From: Actinomycetes bacterium
GTDB lineage: Bacteria; Actinomycetota; Coriobacteriia; Anaerosomatales; Anaerosomataceae
NCBI GenBank assembly: GCA_022839745.1
Contig: JALHJB010000014.1
Coordinates: forward strand, 1-64,000
Length of the DNA stretch: 64,000 bases
Direction: 5' to 3'
In this document: piece by piece, positions 17,174 through 25,427 of the stretch
Layout: each line of letters starts with the position of its first letter
Numbering within the stretch: the first letter of the stretch is position 1
Position numbers and translations under genes: made by a program
The notes under the pieces: generated by a model
Seen by the model: only the letters and a program-made list of their open reading frames with translations
Told to the model about the DNA's origin: nothing
Databases searched by the model: none

Positions 17174-18313
17174 TCATCCAGCACTCTGGTCACGGTCGCG
17201 CGTGATGTCCATGATGAGTCTGATGACATCTGAGCGAGTGACGATGCCGGCAAGTCGCCCTTCATCGACGACAAGCACTGCACCCGGGCCACCCGGTTCC
17301 AGGCGAGGCAAGACACTGTCGACCGAAGCGTGCGGCGAGGCGACCGCGTTCTCCAGACTGCGCGAAGCCACCTCCCCGACCGTGGTCTCAGCCCACCGGT
17401 CCCGCGGGACTTCGGTCACATGCTCGATGTCGATGAGGCCGATGACACGCCCCTCCTGGACCACCGGATAGCGCGGATGACGCCCGGCCAGGAAGTACGA
17501 ATGGCCGACCTGTTCGAGTGAGAGTTCAGCGGGGACCACTACCGCGGGTGTGGACATGATCGAAGAGACGGACACCTCCCCAAGCCGCACCCTGGTGACA
17601 TGCTGCCGGTATGCACCTGCCGCGAGCGCCGACATGAACCAGCCCATGACCGCCAGCCATACGAAGTCGAAGTTCCCGCGCAAGACGCCGAAGACGGCAA
17701 CAGCTATCAGGGCGGTGCCGATGGCCTGCCCAGACCTGCTCGCCCACCTGGTGGCCTTCGTGATGTCGCGCGTGAGCGCCCAGAGCACCGCCCGCAGCAC
17801 CCGGCCGCCATCCAGGGGGAATCCGGGCAGCAGGTTGAACACCGCCAGAGCGAAGTTGATCATCGACAGATAGTCAAGCGGCACGAGCACCCATTCGGGT
17901 GCGCCGACGAGCCCCCCGGCGATAGCACCTCCCCAGCACGCACCGGCGATGAGCAGGCTCATCGCCGGTCCGGCAGCTGCCATGAGGAACTCCCTGCCAG
18001 GGCTGGATGGCTCATCTTCAAGCTGAGACACACCGCCGAAGACGAAGAGGGTGACACGCGAGACTTCGAGCCCGCCGGCGCGCGCCACAAGCGAGTGCGC
18101 GAGCTCATGGAGCACAAGCGAGCCGAAGAATGCGAGGGCGGTCACCGCGCCCAAGAGGGCATAGGCCGTGGGGCTCTGGTCGGGCAGCGCCGCGGGGAAG
18201 TAACTCGTGGTCAGTGTCGCCGCGACCAGGAAGAAGATGAAGAGCCAGCTCGCATCCACCTCGAGCGGGATACCGAACGGCCGACCGATCCTCAACGAGC
18301 GTAGACCGAACAC
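17174..18313 (-). CDS. Site-2 protease family (M50) metalloprotease with CBS domains
   Basis: 379 residues. Six hydrophobic segments contain the zinc motif HELAH (in LVLHELAHSLVARAGG, about residue 68) and the second-ligand motif LLPGFPLDGGRVLRA. Two CBS domains occupy about 245-375 (VSSIMSTPAVVVPAELSLEQ and TVGEVASRSLENAVAS). Such S2P-CBS proteins cleave membrane substrates and may respond to adenosine nucleotides or SAM via the CBS pair. The GTG start has GGAGG upstream, 26 bases after the mtnP stop, so it is likely co-transcribed with the MTA phosphorylase. Confidence 0.92.
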   Translation of the reverse strand: MFGLRSLRIGRPFGIPLEVDASWLFIFFLVAATLTTSYFPAALPDQSPTAYALLGAVTALAFFGSLVLHELAHSLVARAGGLEVSRVTLFVFGGVSQLEDEPSSPGREFLMAAAGPAMSLLIAGACWGGAIAGGLVGAPEWVLVPLDYLSMINFALAVFNLLPGFPLDGGRVLRAVLWALTRDITKATRWASRSGQAIGTALIAVAVFGVLRGNFDFVWLAVMGWFMSALAAGAYRQHVTRVRLGEVSVSSIMSTPAVVVPAELSLEQVGHSYFLAGRHPRYPVVQEGRVIGLIDIEHVTEVPRDRWAETTVGEVASRSLENAVASPHASVDSVLPRLEPGGPGAVLVVDEGRLAGIVTRSDVIRLIMDITRDRDQSAG

Positions 18314-18339
18314 GAGTCATCAGCCTCCAAGGACCGGCG

Positions 18340-19137
18340 TCAGAATTCCGCGGCCGAAAGCGCCGTCGCGCAGACGCAGTCCCGCTCCTCGGGCAGCGCC
18401 GGGATCATCGCGAACAGAAGGCTCCTGAGCTTCTCGGTGTTCTCGGCGAAGACTTTGATGACCTGGTCGTTGGTGACGGGCTCCTCGATCCCCTCCACAC
18501 CCGCGTCATGATCGGTGATGAGGGAGATGTTGCAGTAACAGATCTCGAGTTCGCGAGCGAGATATCCCTCCGGGTATTGGGTCATGTTGATGACTTCCCA
18601 GCCCTGCGAGGCGAACCAGTGCGACTCCGAGCGAGTCGAGAAACGCGGACCCTGTATGACGACCACCGTACCCCCCTCGTGAACGGTGATTCCGAGCGCC
18701 TGGGCTTCTTGAACAGCAGTCGCGCGCATCGTGGGACAGTACGGATCCGCGGCCGAGACGTGAACGGTCTTGGGGCCGTCGTAGAACGTGTCCTTGCGAC
18801 CCCAGGTGCGGTCCACGAACTGGTGGCAGATCACGAAGTCTCCGGGCTTCACATGAGGCTGCAGCGAACCGCACGCGCTAGGACCGATGATGCGCTGCAC
18901 GCCCAACTGCTTCATCGCGTAGACGTTGGCTCGGTAGTTGATCATGTGCGGCGGAAGCGTGTGCTCGGTTCCGTGACGTGGCATGAAGGCAACAGTACGG
19001 CCCCCGATCTCACCGTAGGTGATCGGAGCGGACGGAGGGCCATACGGCGTCTCAACGACGACCTCTTTGGGACTATCAAGAAGCGAGTACAGTCCGCTTC
19101 CGCCGAACACGCCAATCTCCGCCTGGGGGTATGTCAT
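18340..19137 (-). CDS. mtnP: S-methyl-5'-thioadenosine (or thioinosine) phosphorylase
   Basis: 265 residues of the PNP/MTAP family: IGVFGGSGLYSLLD at the N terminus, MPRHGTEHTLPPHMINYRANV (phosphate and ribose site), GPSACGSLQPHVKPGDFV, VVIQGPRFSTRSES and INMTQYPEGYLARELEICY. It splits methylthioadenosine to adenine and methylthioribose-1-phosphate; a thioinosine preference cannot be excluded. The ATG at 19135-19137 has GAGGAG upstream. It lies beside a SAM hydrolase gene, giving a small SAM/MTA recycling neighbourhood. Confidence 0.92.
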   Translation of the reverse strand: MTYPQAEIGVFGGSGLYSLLDSPKEVVVETPYGPPSAPITYGEIGGRTVAFMPRHGTEHTLPPHMINYRANVYAMKQLGVQRIIGPSACGSLQPHVKPGDFVICHQFVDRTWGRKDTFYDGPKTVHVSAADPYCPTMRATAVQEAQALGITVHEGGTVVVIQGPRFSTRSESHWFASQGWEVINMTQYPEGYLARELEICYCNISLITDHDAGVEGIEEPVTNDQVIKVFAENTEKLRSLLFAMIPALPEERDCVCATALSAAEF

Positions 19138-19238
19138 CAGGGATCGCTCCTCACATGGGTTCTTGGACGGTGATGATCGCACCACCTACGACTCCCCAGA
19201 TTGTAGACCATCCAGACGACCGGCCGCGCACTCTGCGC

Positions 19239-20204
19239 CTACCCTGCGACCTGAAGCGCGGGCCGCTGTGCGACCGGGCGGGGCGGCAGCACCCTCGCCC
19301 CATCGCCGGTCCATGACTCCCCCACCATGCCCGCACCACGCGCCGAGGCTATGAACGACGCCGCACGTGCATCCAGATCGTGGGCGTGCGAGAGGACAGA
19401 CGCCTCGAGCGTGCATGGCCGCAGCCCGCCTTCGGCACCGATACCGCCGTCGTGGGACAGCATCATGTGCAGGAGGTGATCGAGCACACCGCAATGCGAG
19501 TCCGCGCTCCCGATGTTCACCGATGACAGGCGGCGCTCCCCGAGGATCGCGGCACCCAGGAGCCTCCCTTGCTCCGTGAGTTCGATGCTCGTGGAGAACT
19601 CGAGCGCATCGACAACACCTATATCGTGCAGAAGAGCACCTGCCAGCAGGAGATCAGCATCGATCTGCGGATAGAGGTCCGACATCGTACGACAGATGCC
19701 CGCAACGGCCACCGTGTGCTCCAGGAGGCCGCCCACGTACGCGTGGTGGTCCGATCTGCTCGCCGGACATGAGCGGAACCGCGCCATGAACTCCCGTTGC
19801 CCGAACACCGCCTTGACGACGGCTGACAAGTCCCGATCCTTGATGGCTCTGGTGTGCTCCCGCAACTCCGCCATCATCTCACCGGTGTCACGCGGACTGG
19901 CTGGAAGCAGCTCCCGAAGCTCGTATCGGAGCGCTGGTTTCAGGGAGTCGACCGAGACGCGCAGGATCCCTCGATACTCGGTCACCGTACCTCGTACGTG
20001 TACCACGGTACCTGTGGGCACAGACTCGGCCTCGCGCCCGGGGCGGAACATGATGCCGCCGATCCGGCCGCTGCGGTCGCCGAACTCGAGCGACAGATAT
20101 GCCTCCCCGGCTCGAGATGACCGCATCTCTTTGGCACGCAATGTGAACGTTGCGTCGACGCTCTCACCAGCGGACATCGCACCCGCGTACTGCCGTCCCA
20201 TCAT
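19239..20204 (-). CDS. OB-fold plus HD-domain protein (YhaM-like 3'-5' exoribonuclease family)
   Basis: About 321 residues. An N-terminal OB fold (SVDATFTLRAKEMRSSRAGEAYLSLEFGDRSGRIGGIMF, with VVHVRGTVTEYRGILRVSV) precedes an HD phosphohydrolase domain with DHHAYVGGLLEHTVAVAGIC and LLLAGALLHDIGVVDAL. This is the layout of Bacillus YhaM, a 3'-5' exonuclease. The start is the first of two ATGs after GGGAGGTGGC. It lies between mtnP and the SAM hydrolase; the exact substrate cannot be told from sequence. Confidence 0.85.
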   Translation of the reverse strand: MMGRQYAGAMSAGESVDATFTLRAKEMRSSRAGEAYLSLEFGDRSGRIGGIMFRPGREAESVPTGTVVHVRGTVTEYRGILRVSVDSLKPALRYELRELLPASPRDTGEMMAELREHTRAIKDRDLSAVVKAVFGQREFMARFRSCPASRSDHHAYVGGLLEHTVAVAGICRTMSDLYPQIDADLLLAGALLHDIGVVDALEFSTSIELTEQGRLLGAAILGERRLSSVNIGSADSHCGVLDHLLHMMLSHDGGIGAEGGLRPCTLEASVLSHAHDLDARAASFIASARGAGMVGESWTGDGARVLPPRPVAQRPALQVAG

Positions 20205-20280
20205 GCCACCTCCCACGCGCCGCCCTACTTCTGCGTGCAGCATAGAGTGTGGGTCTGACAGAGACCGATGGCGGGCGAGA

Positions 20281-21099
20281 TCAGCCCACTTGCGCTCCGG
20301 TGCGCCTACACCGTGCCACCGCTCCAGGCTCGACACCGTAACGCTCTGCAGCACTGCCCATGTGCACCGCAAGCGTCAGCCAACCTGATGAGTCGACGAG
20401 AGCGACGGGCTCTCCGCGTGCCACATCGGAGAACGTCCTACCGAAGGGGGCCTCGATCAGCGCATGGCCTACGGCCACCTCGATGCGGTCGCCGATCGGG
20501 AATCGCTGTACCGCCTCCTCGGCCGGAATCGCCACCCGGAAGGAGCCGAAGCGGTCGATGTCTATCACCTCCGCCGTGAGCGCATCACCATCGGCGGTGT
20601 AGAGGGCAAACGGCGGACCAGCGAGCGAGGCGAGGTCGAGGGGCTCGCCGATAACGGACGCCTGGACGCCGCACGCGAGTATGGCCGCCGCGGGAGCAAG
20701 TATGTCCCGCGCATGGAACGTGGCGAGCGGAGCACGGAAGTCGAGGTGCTCCGGCACGATCGAGTACGCCTCCGCGATCCCGCCGGAGCGCCAGGTCGCC
20801 GGAACCAGCACACCGTTGTCGGGACCCACGAGCATGGCCCCACCCCGGGTGACGATGATCAGGTCGCGGCGACCGCCACCGACTCCGGGGTCGACCACGG
20901 CGAGATGTATCGCATCGGGCAGCTGCCAGACGCCTGAAGACGCGACGACCGCGGCCTTCCGGATATCGAAAGGCGCGATGTCGTGTGCGAGGTCGACCAC
21001 GCGTGCCTGCGGACACGACCGGTATATCACCGCATGGCACATGCCGACCCACGTGTCGCCGGACCCGAAATCCGAAGTGAAGCAGATGATGGAAGTCAT
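20281..21099 (-). CDS. SAM hydroxide adenosyltransferase (DUF62 family)
   Basis: 272 residues. Family signatures: ICFTSDFGSGDTWVGMCH at the N terminus, DLAHDIAPFDIRKAA, HLAVVDPGVGGGRRDLIIVT and GPDNGVLVPA, and the C-terminal beta-barrel part IDRFGSFRVAIP. These enzymes hydrolyse S-adenosylmethionine to adenosine and methionine. The ATG at 21097-21099 with GAGGAGGG upstream is preferred over an ATG five codons earlier. The metabolic role is unsettled for the family; the mtnP neighbour suggests SAM turnover. Confidence 0.9.
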   Translation of the reverse strand: MTSIICFTSDFGSGDTWVGMCHAVIYRSCPQARVVDLAHDIAPFDIRKAAVVASSGVWQLPDAIHLAVVDPGVGGGRRDLIIVTRGGAMLVGPDNGVLVPATWRSGGIAEAYSIVPEHLDFRAPLATFHARDILAPAAAILACGVQASVIGEPLDLASLAGPPFALYTADGDALTAEVIDIDRFGSFRVAIPAEEAVQRFPIGDRIEVAVGHALIEAPFGRTFSDVARGEPVALVDSSGWLTLAVHMGSAAERYGVEPGAVARCRRTGAQVG

Positions 21100-21173
21100 T
21101 TCCCTCCTCGCCACCCACTGAGGTGCATGGGTGGTCTACTATCGTCCCAGGTCGACCATTCTGGGAGGCGCCC

Positions 21174-21626
21174 ATGGCATCCGCGCGGCATCTGCGACTC
21201 ATCGGCATCACGGCGGTCCTGCTCGTACAGCTTGCACTGGCAGGCTGCTCGGGCGCGGCACGTATCTCCTATATACCCGAGGGTGGGGACTACTCGGCCG
21301 ATGAACTGCCGGCGCTCCTCGAGAATGCCGACACGTCGAACACCCGCGGTCTTGGCCCCGATGAGGTGCCCCAGGCCCGGCAGGATGCTCTGGCCGATCT
21401 CCGAACGCACGGTGATGATGCGGCGGCGCTGGCCGACGCGCTCACGAGCCAGTTCCCCGTTGACGTGAACGCGGTTCCAGTCGAGATCCACCGCGCTACG
21501 TACGAGGGTGAGCCGGCATGGATCGTCGTTGAGTCGTGGGGTGATGACGGCGAGCCCGTGACGGAGTCCCGACTGTGGGTGTTCTCCGCAGACGACCTTG
21601 ATCTGATCACCGCCTACGCGAAATGA
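21174..21626 (+). CDS. Small secreted lipoprotein of unknown function
   Basis: 150 residues. The lipoprotein signal peptide MASARHLRLIGITAVLLVQL is followed by the lipobox LALAGC, so the mature protein starts at the Cys and is anchored outside the membrane. The acidic remainder has no family I recognise; it contains VNAVPVEIHRATYEGEPAWIVVESWG and ends in SADDLDLITAYAK, a PepSY-like-sized fold at best. The ATG has GGGAGG six bases upstream. It is one of the few plus-strand genes and stands alone. Confidence 0.85.
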   Translation: MASARHLRLIGITAVLLVQLALAGCSGAARISYIPEGGDYSADELPALLENADTSNTRGLGPDEVPQARQDALADLRTHGDDAAALADALTSQFPVDVNAVPVEIHRATYEGEPAWIVVESWGDDGEPVTESRLWVFSADDLDLITAYAK

Positions 21627-21646
21627 CGCGGACGTGACGCGTGGGT

Positions 21647-22024
21647 TCATGCCCCTGACGTGTGCCCCGTGGCCTCGTACGCTTGCAGTCGCGCGCGTGA
21701 GGGATCCCAACCTGCTTGGACAAGGTCGAGTTCGATGGTTCGTGTCACGAGACGGCGTCGGGCATCGCCAGCGATCGCATCGGTGCCCCGGACGATACGG
21801 CGGCGCAGGACGGCCCGGAAGTACGCCTCCACCCGTCGACGCTCGCTCACAGACAACGGGCGACCACGCCACTCGGCGAAGTGGCCCATCGTGATGCGCC
21901 CGGACTGCAGCGCATGTGGGAGCGCACCCGTTTCGAGCGCTCCCACCTCGATCAGCCGGTTGACCTCGTCACCAAGCGTGACGGTATGCGCCTCGGGAAT
22001 GCGGAGCGCCAGCTGTGCGGCCAT
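21647..22024 (-). CDS. Unknown protein preceded by a perfect SOS (LexA) box
   Basis: 125 residues with no family I recognise. No signal peptide or membrane segment. It is basic and helical, with HFAEWRGRPLSVSERRRVEAYFRAVLRRRI in the centre, which resembles a nucleic-acid-binding or protein-interaction helix pair. The ATG at 22022-22024 has the ideal ribosome site AAGGAGGTATACG. A 16-base LexA-type palindrome lies 13-28 bases upstream of the start, so the gene is probably DNA-damage induced. It converges with the lipoprotein gene, 20 bases apart. Confidence 0.78.
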   Translation of the reverse strand: MAAQLALRIPEAHTVTLGDEVNRLIEVGALETGALPHALQSGRITMGHFAEWRGRPLSVSERRRVEAYFRAVLRRRIVRGTDAIAGDARRRLVTRTIELDLVQAGWDPSRARLQAYEATGHTSGA

Positions 22025-22036
22025 CGTATACCTCCT

Positions 22037-22052
22037 TCGAACCTATGTTCGA
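22037..22052. promoter_or_regulatory. LexA/SOS box
   Basis: TCGAAC and GTTCGA separated by four bases, an exact match to the Gram-positive CGAAC-N4-GTTCG operator. On the minus strand it lies between a possible -10 (TATGCT, near 22061-22066) and the ribosome site of the gene at 21647-22024. No other gene is placed to use it. Confidence 0.85.
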
Positions 22053-22120
22053 CTGAAGCATACGGTGCCACTCTGACATCGGAGCCGGACGCCATCGCCT
22101 GGCCCGTCGCCAAAGTCAGC

Positions 22121-22801
22121 TCATGCGAGCAACCGCTCCGTGACTACGCGCAGCCAGGCGGCCGCACCCAGTTCGAGCAACGTGAGTCCGAATGCGAGTG
22201 CGATCTGCAGCGTGGCATCGCGCAGGCGACGCGCACGACGCTCAAGCGGCCCGATCAGGCAGACCAGGACAAGGTTCACGCATGTGAACGTCACGAGAAT
22301 GGCTGCGACGCTGATCAATGGATACACCAGACCCGTTTGCGGAAGCAGGTAGGCGACCAGACCGTAGGTGGCCACAAGCGCACCGAGCCATCCGGCGACA
22401 CGGCGTCCTCCCGCAAGCAGGCGCCCCTCTCCCGCATCGGCCCAGAGCTGTGCGTTGAGCATGGGGACGACGATCGTGGCCAGTGCCCAGCCGGTGAGCA
22501 ACCCGGTGATCAGGCGGAGTGTGTTCGTGGTCTCACGCAGCCCGGCATACGAGGTCACGCCGTCGAACGCCATGCTCGCGATGAACAGGCCAAGGAGGAC
22601 CAGTATTGGCCACCGGGGAGGCACGGTGGGCTTCTCGCCCCGGTGCAGGAGCCAGAGCGCGGCAAGCGCCGCGATGAACCCGAGATACAGCCCGGTGTCC
22701 CGTGCGCACACGGGTAGCTGATACCCGCCAGAGAAGAACGAGCGTTCAGGCAGCTGGTGGCACAGTCCGTAGCCTATCGCAGTGAACAGCGCGTCCAGCA
22801 T
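22121..22801 (-). CDS. DUF2085 family membrane protein
   Basis: About 226 residues with five to six membrane segments. The DUF2085 signature is present near the N terminus: ALFTAIGYGLCHQLPERSF followed by QLPVCARDTGLYLGF, with conserved Cys and His residues that could bind a metal. Function is not established for the family. The ATG at 22799-22801 has GGGGAG four bases upstream; an adjacent ATG three bases earlier is possible. It lies just downstream of tRNA-Pro and a strong hairpin. Confidence 0.85.
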   Translation of the reverse strand: MLDALFTAIGYGLCHQLPERSFFSGGYQLPVCARDTGLYLGFIAALAALWLLHRGEKPTVPPRWPILVLLGLFIASMAFDGVTSYAGLRETTNTLRLITGLLTGWALATIVVPMLNAQLWADAGEGRLLAGGRRVAGWLGALVATYGLVAYLLPQTGLVYPLISVAAILVTFTCVNLVLVCLIGPLERRARRLRDATLQIALAFGLTLLELGAAAWLRVVTERLLA

Positions 22802-22819
22802 CATGCTCCCCGGATACGC

Positions 22820-22846
22820 CGACAGGCCGGTTGGACCGGCCTGTCG
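22820..22846. terminator. Hairpin between tRNA-Pro and the DUF2085 gene
   Basis: CGACAGGCCGGT pairs with ACCGGCCTGTCG around a 3-base loop, 13 bases past the tRNA-Pro 3' end. It has no long T-run on the minus strand, so it may act as a processing or partial termination signal. Confidence 0.6.
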
Positions 22847-22859
22847 GTTGTCATTCTGA

Positions 22860-22936
22860 TGGTCGGGATGGCGGGATTCGAACCCACGACCTCTGCGTCC
22901 CGAACGCAGCGCTCTACCAAGCTGAGCCACATCCCG
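22860..22936 (-). tRNA. tRNA-Pro (anticodon CGG)
   Basis: 77-base cloverleaf: acceptor CGGGATG, anticodon stem CTGCG/CGCAG around TTCGGGA, T-loop GTTCGAATC, and encoded CCA (22860-22862). Confidence 0.96.
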
Positions 22937-23014
22937 ACGAGCCGCTATGATACATGGTCACTGCGGACGTGGCAAAGAAAAGCTGACAAGGATCGAACAC
23001 GGTGGCATCTGCGC

Positions 23015-23053
23015 CATGGGGACCCGGTCAGATGAATCGACCGGGTCCCCATG
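23015..23053 (-). terminator. Strong terminator hairpin after the cytochrome gene
   Basis: A 15-base-pair stem (CATGGGGACCCGGTC with its complement) encloses a nine-base loop, about 32 bases after the cytochrome stop. It separates that gene from tRNA-Pro. No clear U-tract follows. Confidence 0.7.
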
Positions 23054-23084
23054 TGCGTCCCGAATATTCTCGGGTGGTGTGACG

Positions 23085-24797
23085 CTAAAGGCGCACGTGA
23101 CACGCCGAGCAGTACGGCGGCTCGTGGCAAGCGAAGCAGGGCTCAGCGCCATCGGCGGCAACGATCTTGGGGTGCTGCCGCTGCCACGGGGTGCCATTCA
23201 CAGCACCCTTGTGGTGACAGTCAGAGCAGAGCTCTGCGGCTTGATGGCAGTTGCCACACATATCCCGGGTGTTCTTACCCGACACGTGGTTCTTCTTGAA
23301 CGTGTCTGGGTGCGGGATCTCCGTTCCATGGCAGTCCATGCAGAACTTCGCCTCGGTTCCGCCGGCTCCGTGACAGACCTCACAGCCCTCGACCGACTTC
23401 GCCGCTGCAACCGCGTGTGCGGCGGTCGCGACCGCCGGCGTATCCGGATACTGGGTCACAGTCAGCTTGCCGTGCAACCAGTCTTTGGCTGCATGAGACG
23501 TGGGAACGGGAGCCATCTTCGTGTGACAGTCGGCGCAGTACTGCGAGTCGTGGCATACGCCAAGGCAACCGGCGATGCCCTGCTCGGTGACAGCGGTCGC
23601 GTGCTGGGTCTGCCAGACGACCGCAGTGTCGAACGTCCAGTCGACCTGCGAGCCGTGGTGGCAGCTGTCGCAGAAGAACGTCTCCGACTGCTTGTGGCAC
23701 ATCTCGCACTTGTCGATCGCGGTGGCCGCAAGCTCAGGGTGCGTCTTGGTCTTGAACTCATCCGAGTGCGGCATCTCCATGCCGTGGCAACCGTCGCAGA
23801 AGGTCTCCTTCACGTGGCACGTGGAACAGTAATCGACCGTCTCGACAGGCACAACAGCCAGGACATCCGGGTCATGATGCTCCTCGGCCTCGTGCTCGCC
23901 CTCGGCAGCACCAGAAGCCTCCTCGGACTCCTCATGCATCAGATAGTCGCCACCGGTCGGGATCGGCCGGATGATGTCCTCAGCCGGACGACCAGTCGCG
24001 TGATCGACCTCCATGACCGCGAGCTTCGCGTGGCCACCGGGGTAGAAACCGGGCTCATCGTGGTTCGCGGGCTTGAGGTCGAAGTCGGCCGGGTGGCACG
24101 CAGAACACGTGCCCGGAGCCTTGAACTCCTCGCCCGACGGTGACTCGCCGGTGAGCGTGTGGCAGCGGAAGCATGCGGTCATGCTCATGAAGTCCGCGTG
24201 CTTGGCGGCTTTCTCGCCCGTCTCCGGGTTCACGCTGATGAAGTCGGCGTACGCCTCACCCTCCGGATGCGCGACACGGTTATGGCACGCGGTGCAGAGG
24301 ATCCCCCGGTCGGTGTGGGCATCGTGGTTGATGATGATGCCCTCGCTCGGGGTGATCTCGCGGTTGTCGAGATTGTGGCACTGGGTGCACAGCTCATCGC
24401 CCATGTGCACCTTGTGGAGCGCCAGATGGCTCGTCGCGTTGAGCGGTACCCCATAGGTCTTGGTGACCATCTGGTACATACCGGTGATGACCGCATCAAG
24501 CTTGTGAATGGTCAGAGTGATGGGATCGGCATCGACGGGCATGTGACACGAGGTGCACGCGACCATGTTGTGGGAGCCGTCGTCATACGCCCGGACCGAG
24601 TCCAGCTGGACGAAGTGGCAGAAGGTCTCACAGAACCAGTAACCCGACGTCACTACGAAGGCGGCGTTGATCACGGCCAGTAGCGCGAGTACCACCACGC
24701 CGGTCCAGATGATGTAGCGTGGCTTGCGAACAGGGTCTTTCCACCCCTGCAGCCAGCGTTGCCACTTCCCCTTCTTCTCTTTCGGCTCCTTGGCCAT
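23085..24797 (-). CDS. Membrane-anchored multiheme c-type cytochrome, 16 CXXCH plus 2 CX3CH motifs
   Basis: 570 residues. A short basic N terminus and one membrane helix (IIWTGVVVLALLAVINAAFVV) lead into a NapC/NirT-like start (WFCETFCHF, a CX3CH motif). I count 16 CXXCH motifs, among them CTSCH, CTQCH, CTACH, CFRCH, CEMCH, CADCH, CGNCH and CFACH, plus a second CX3CH (CLGVCH), so up to 18 hemes. A His/Glu-rich insert (EGEHEAEEHHD) lies mid-protein. It probably carries electrons across the cell envelope. No cytochrome maturation gene is nearby. The ATG with GGAGAGGG upstream is chosen over a longer frame without signal features. Confidence 0.93.
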   Translation of the reverse strand: MAKEPKEKKGKWQRWLQGWKDPVRKPRYIIWTGVVVLALLAVINAAFVVTSGYWFCETFCHFVQLDSVRAYDDGSHNMVACTSCHMPVDADPITLTIHKLDAVITGMYQMVTKTYGVPLNATSHLALHKVHMGDELCTQCHNLDNREITPSEGIIINHDAHTDRGILCTACHNRVAHPEGEAYADFISVNPETGEKAAKHADFMSMTACFRCHTLTGESPSGEEFKAPGTCSACHPADFDLKPANHDEPGFYPGGHAKLAVMEVDHATGRPAEDIIRPIPTGGDYLMHEESEEASGAAEGEHEAEEHHDPDVLAVVPVETVDYCSTCHVKETFCDGCHGMEMPHSDEFKTKTHPELAATAIDKCEMCHKQSETFFCDSCHHGSQVDWTFDTAVVWQTQHATAVTEQGIAGCLGVCHDSQYCADCHTKMAPVPTSHAAKDWLHGKLTVTQYPDTPAVATAAHAVAAAKSVEGCEVCHGAGGTEAKFCMDCHGTEIPHPDTFKKNHVSGKNTRDMCGNCHQAAELCSDCHHKGAVNGTPWQRQHPKIVAADGAEPCFACHEPPYCSACHVRL

Positions 24798-24840
24798 ACG
24801 CACCCTCTCCTCGCCACACTCAAGGTTATGAACGCACCAC

Positions 24841-24899
24841 GGAGGCGATCCCCTCGGGCGCCTCCGACAAACTCTAGCCGAACCCATCAGCACGAACAA
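24841..24899 (-). promoter_or_regulatory. Promoter and leader hairpin of the multiheme cytochrome gene
   Basis: Minus strand -35 TTGTTC (24894-24899), 17-base spacer, -10 TAGAGT (24871-24876). The leader includes an inverted repeat GGAGGCG/CGCCTCC (24841-24865) that can fold ahead of the ribosome site. The remaining gap to ridA (24900-24971) shows nothing clear. Confidence 0.6.
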
Positions 24900-24971
24900 T
24901 ACGGGCGGGGCAAGAAACTCCGCCTATGAGCCTATTCGACGACCGCAGGGCGGTTCCTGCCGTATCGACCG

Positions 24972-25427
24972 TCACCGCACCTCGAGAACGAGCGATATCT
25001 CGACCGGCGCGCCGAGCGGCAGACACATCACGCCGACGGCCTCCCGTGCGTGACGCCCCGCATCACCGAATGCTGCAACGAGGGTCTCGCTCGCCGCGTC
25101 GATGACCCGCGGCTGAGCTGTGTACCCCGGCGCCGACGCCACGTAGCCGACCACCTTCACGACACGCACGACATCGTCGAGCGAGCAGACGGTTGAGGCG
25201 GCGGCGAGTGCGTTCAGCGTGGACTGGACAGCGCACGCGCGGGCCGCTTCCTCCCCCACATCCTCCCCAACGACTCCAGATGCCAGGAGCGCTCCCTCGC
25301 GCATAGGTATCTGGCCAGAGGTGAACACCAGCGCACCAGCGCGCACAGCGGGAAGGTACGCACCCACCGGTACTGCCGGTCCAGGCAGCGTGTGACCTGC
25401 GGCGGCGAGCGTTTCGCGTACGGACAT
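24972..25427 (-). CDS. RidA family (YjgF/UK114) protein
   Basis: 151 residues. RidA-family text: VGAYLPAVRAGALVFTSGQIPM, VQSTLNALAAASTVCSLDDVVRVVKVVGYVAS and the C-terminal VGVMCLPLGAPVEISLVLEV. Members deaminate reactive enamines/imines formed by PLP enzymes; the catalytic Arg of RidA proper (in xxRxxV near the C terminus) is replaced by Met-Cys here, so it may be an inactive or divergent subfamily. The ATG overlaps the chemoreceptor stop as TGATG, an unexpected operon partner. Confidence 0.88.
   Translation of the reverse strand: MSVRETLAAAGHTLPGPAVPVGAYLPAVRAGALVFTSGQIPMREGALLASGVVGEDVGEEAARACAVQSTLNALAAASTVCSLDDVVRVVKVVGYVASAPGYTAQPRVIDAASETLVAAFGDAGRHAREAVGVMCLPLGAPVEISLVLEVR

Noticed and set aside
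24972..25427. Calling the RidA-family protein an active enamine deaminase
   Set aside because: The usual catalytic Arg position reads Met-Cys, so activity cannot be claimed.
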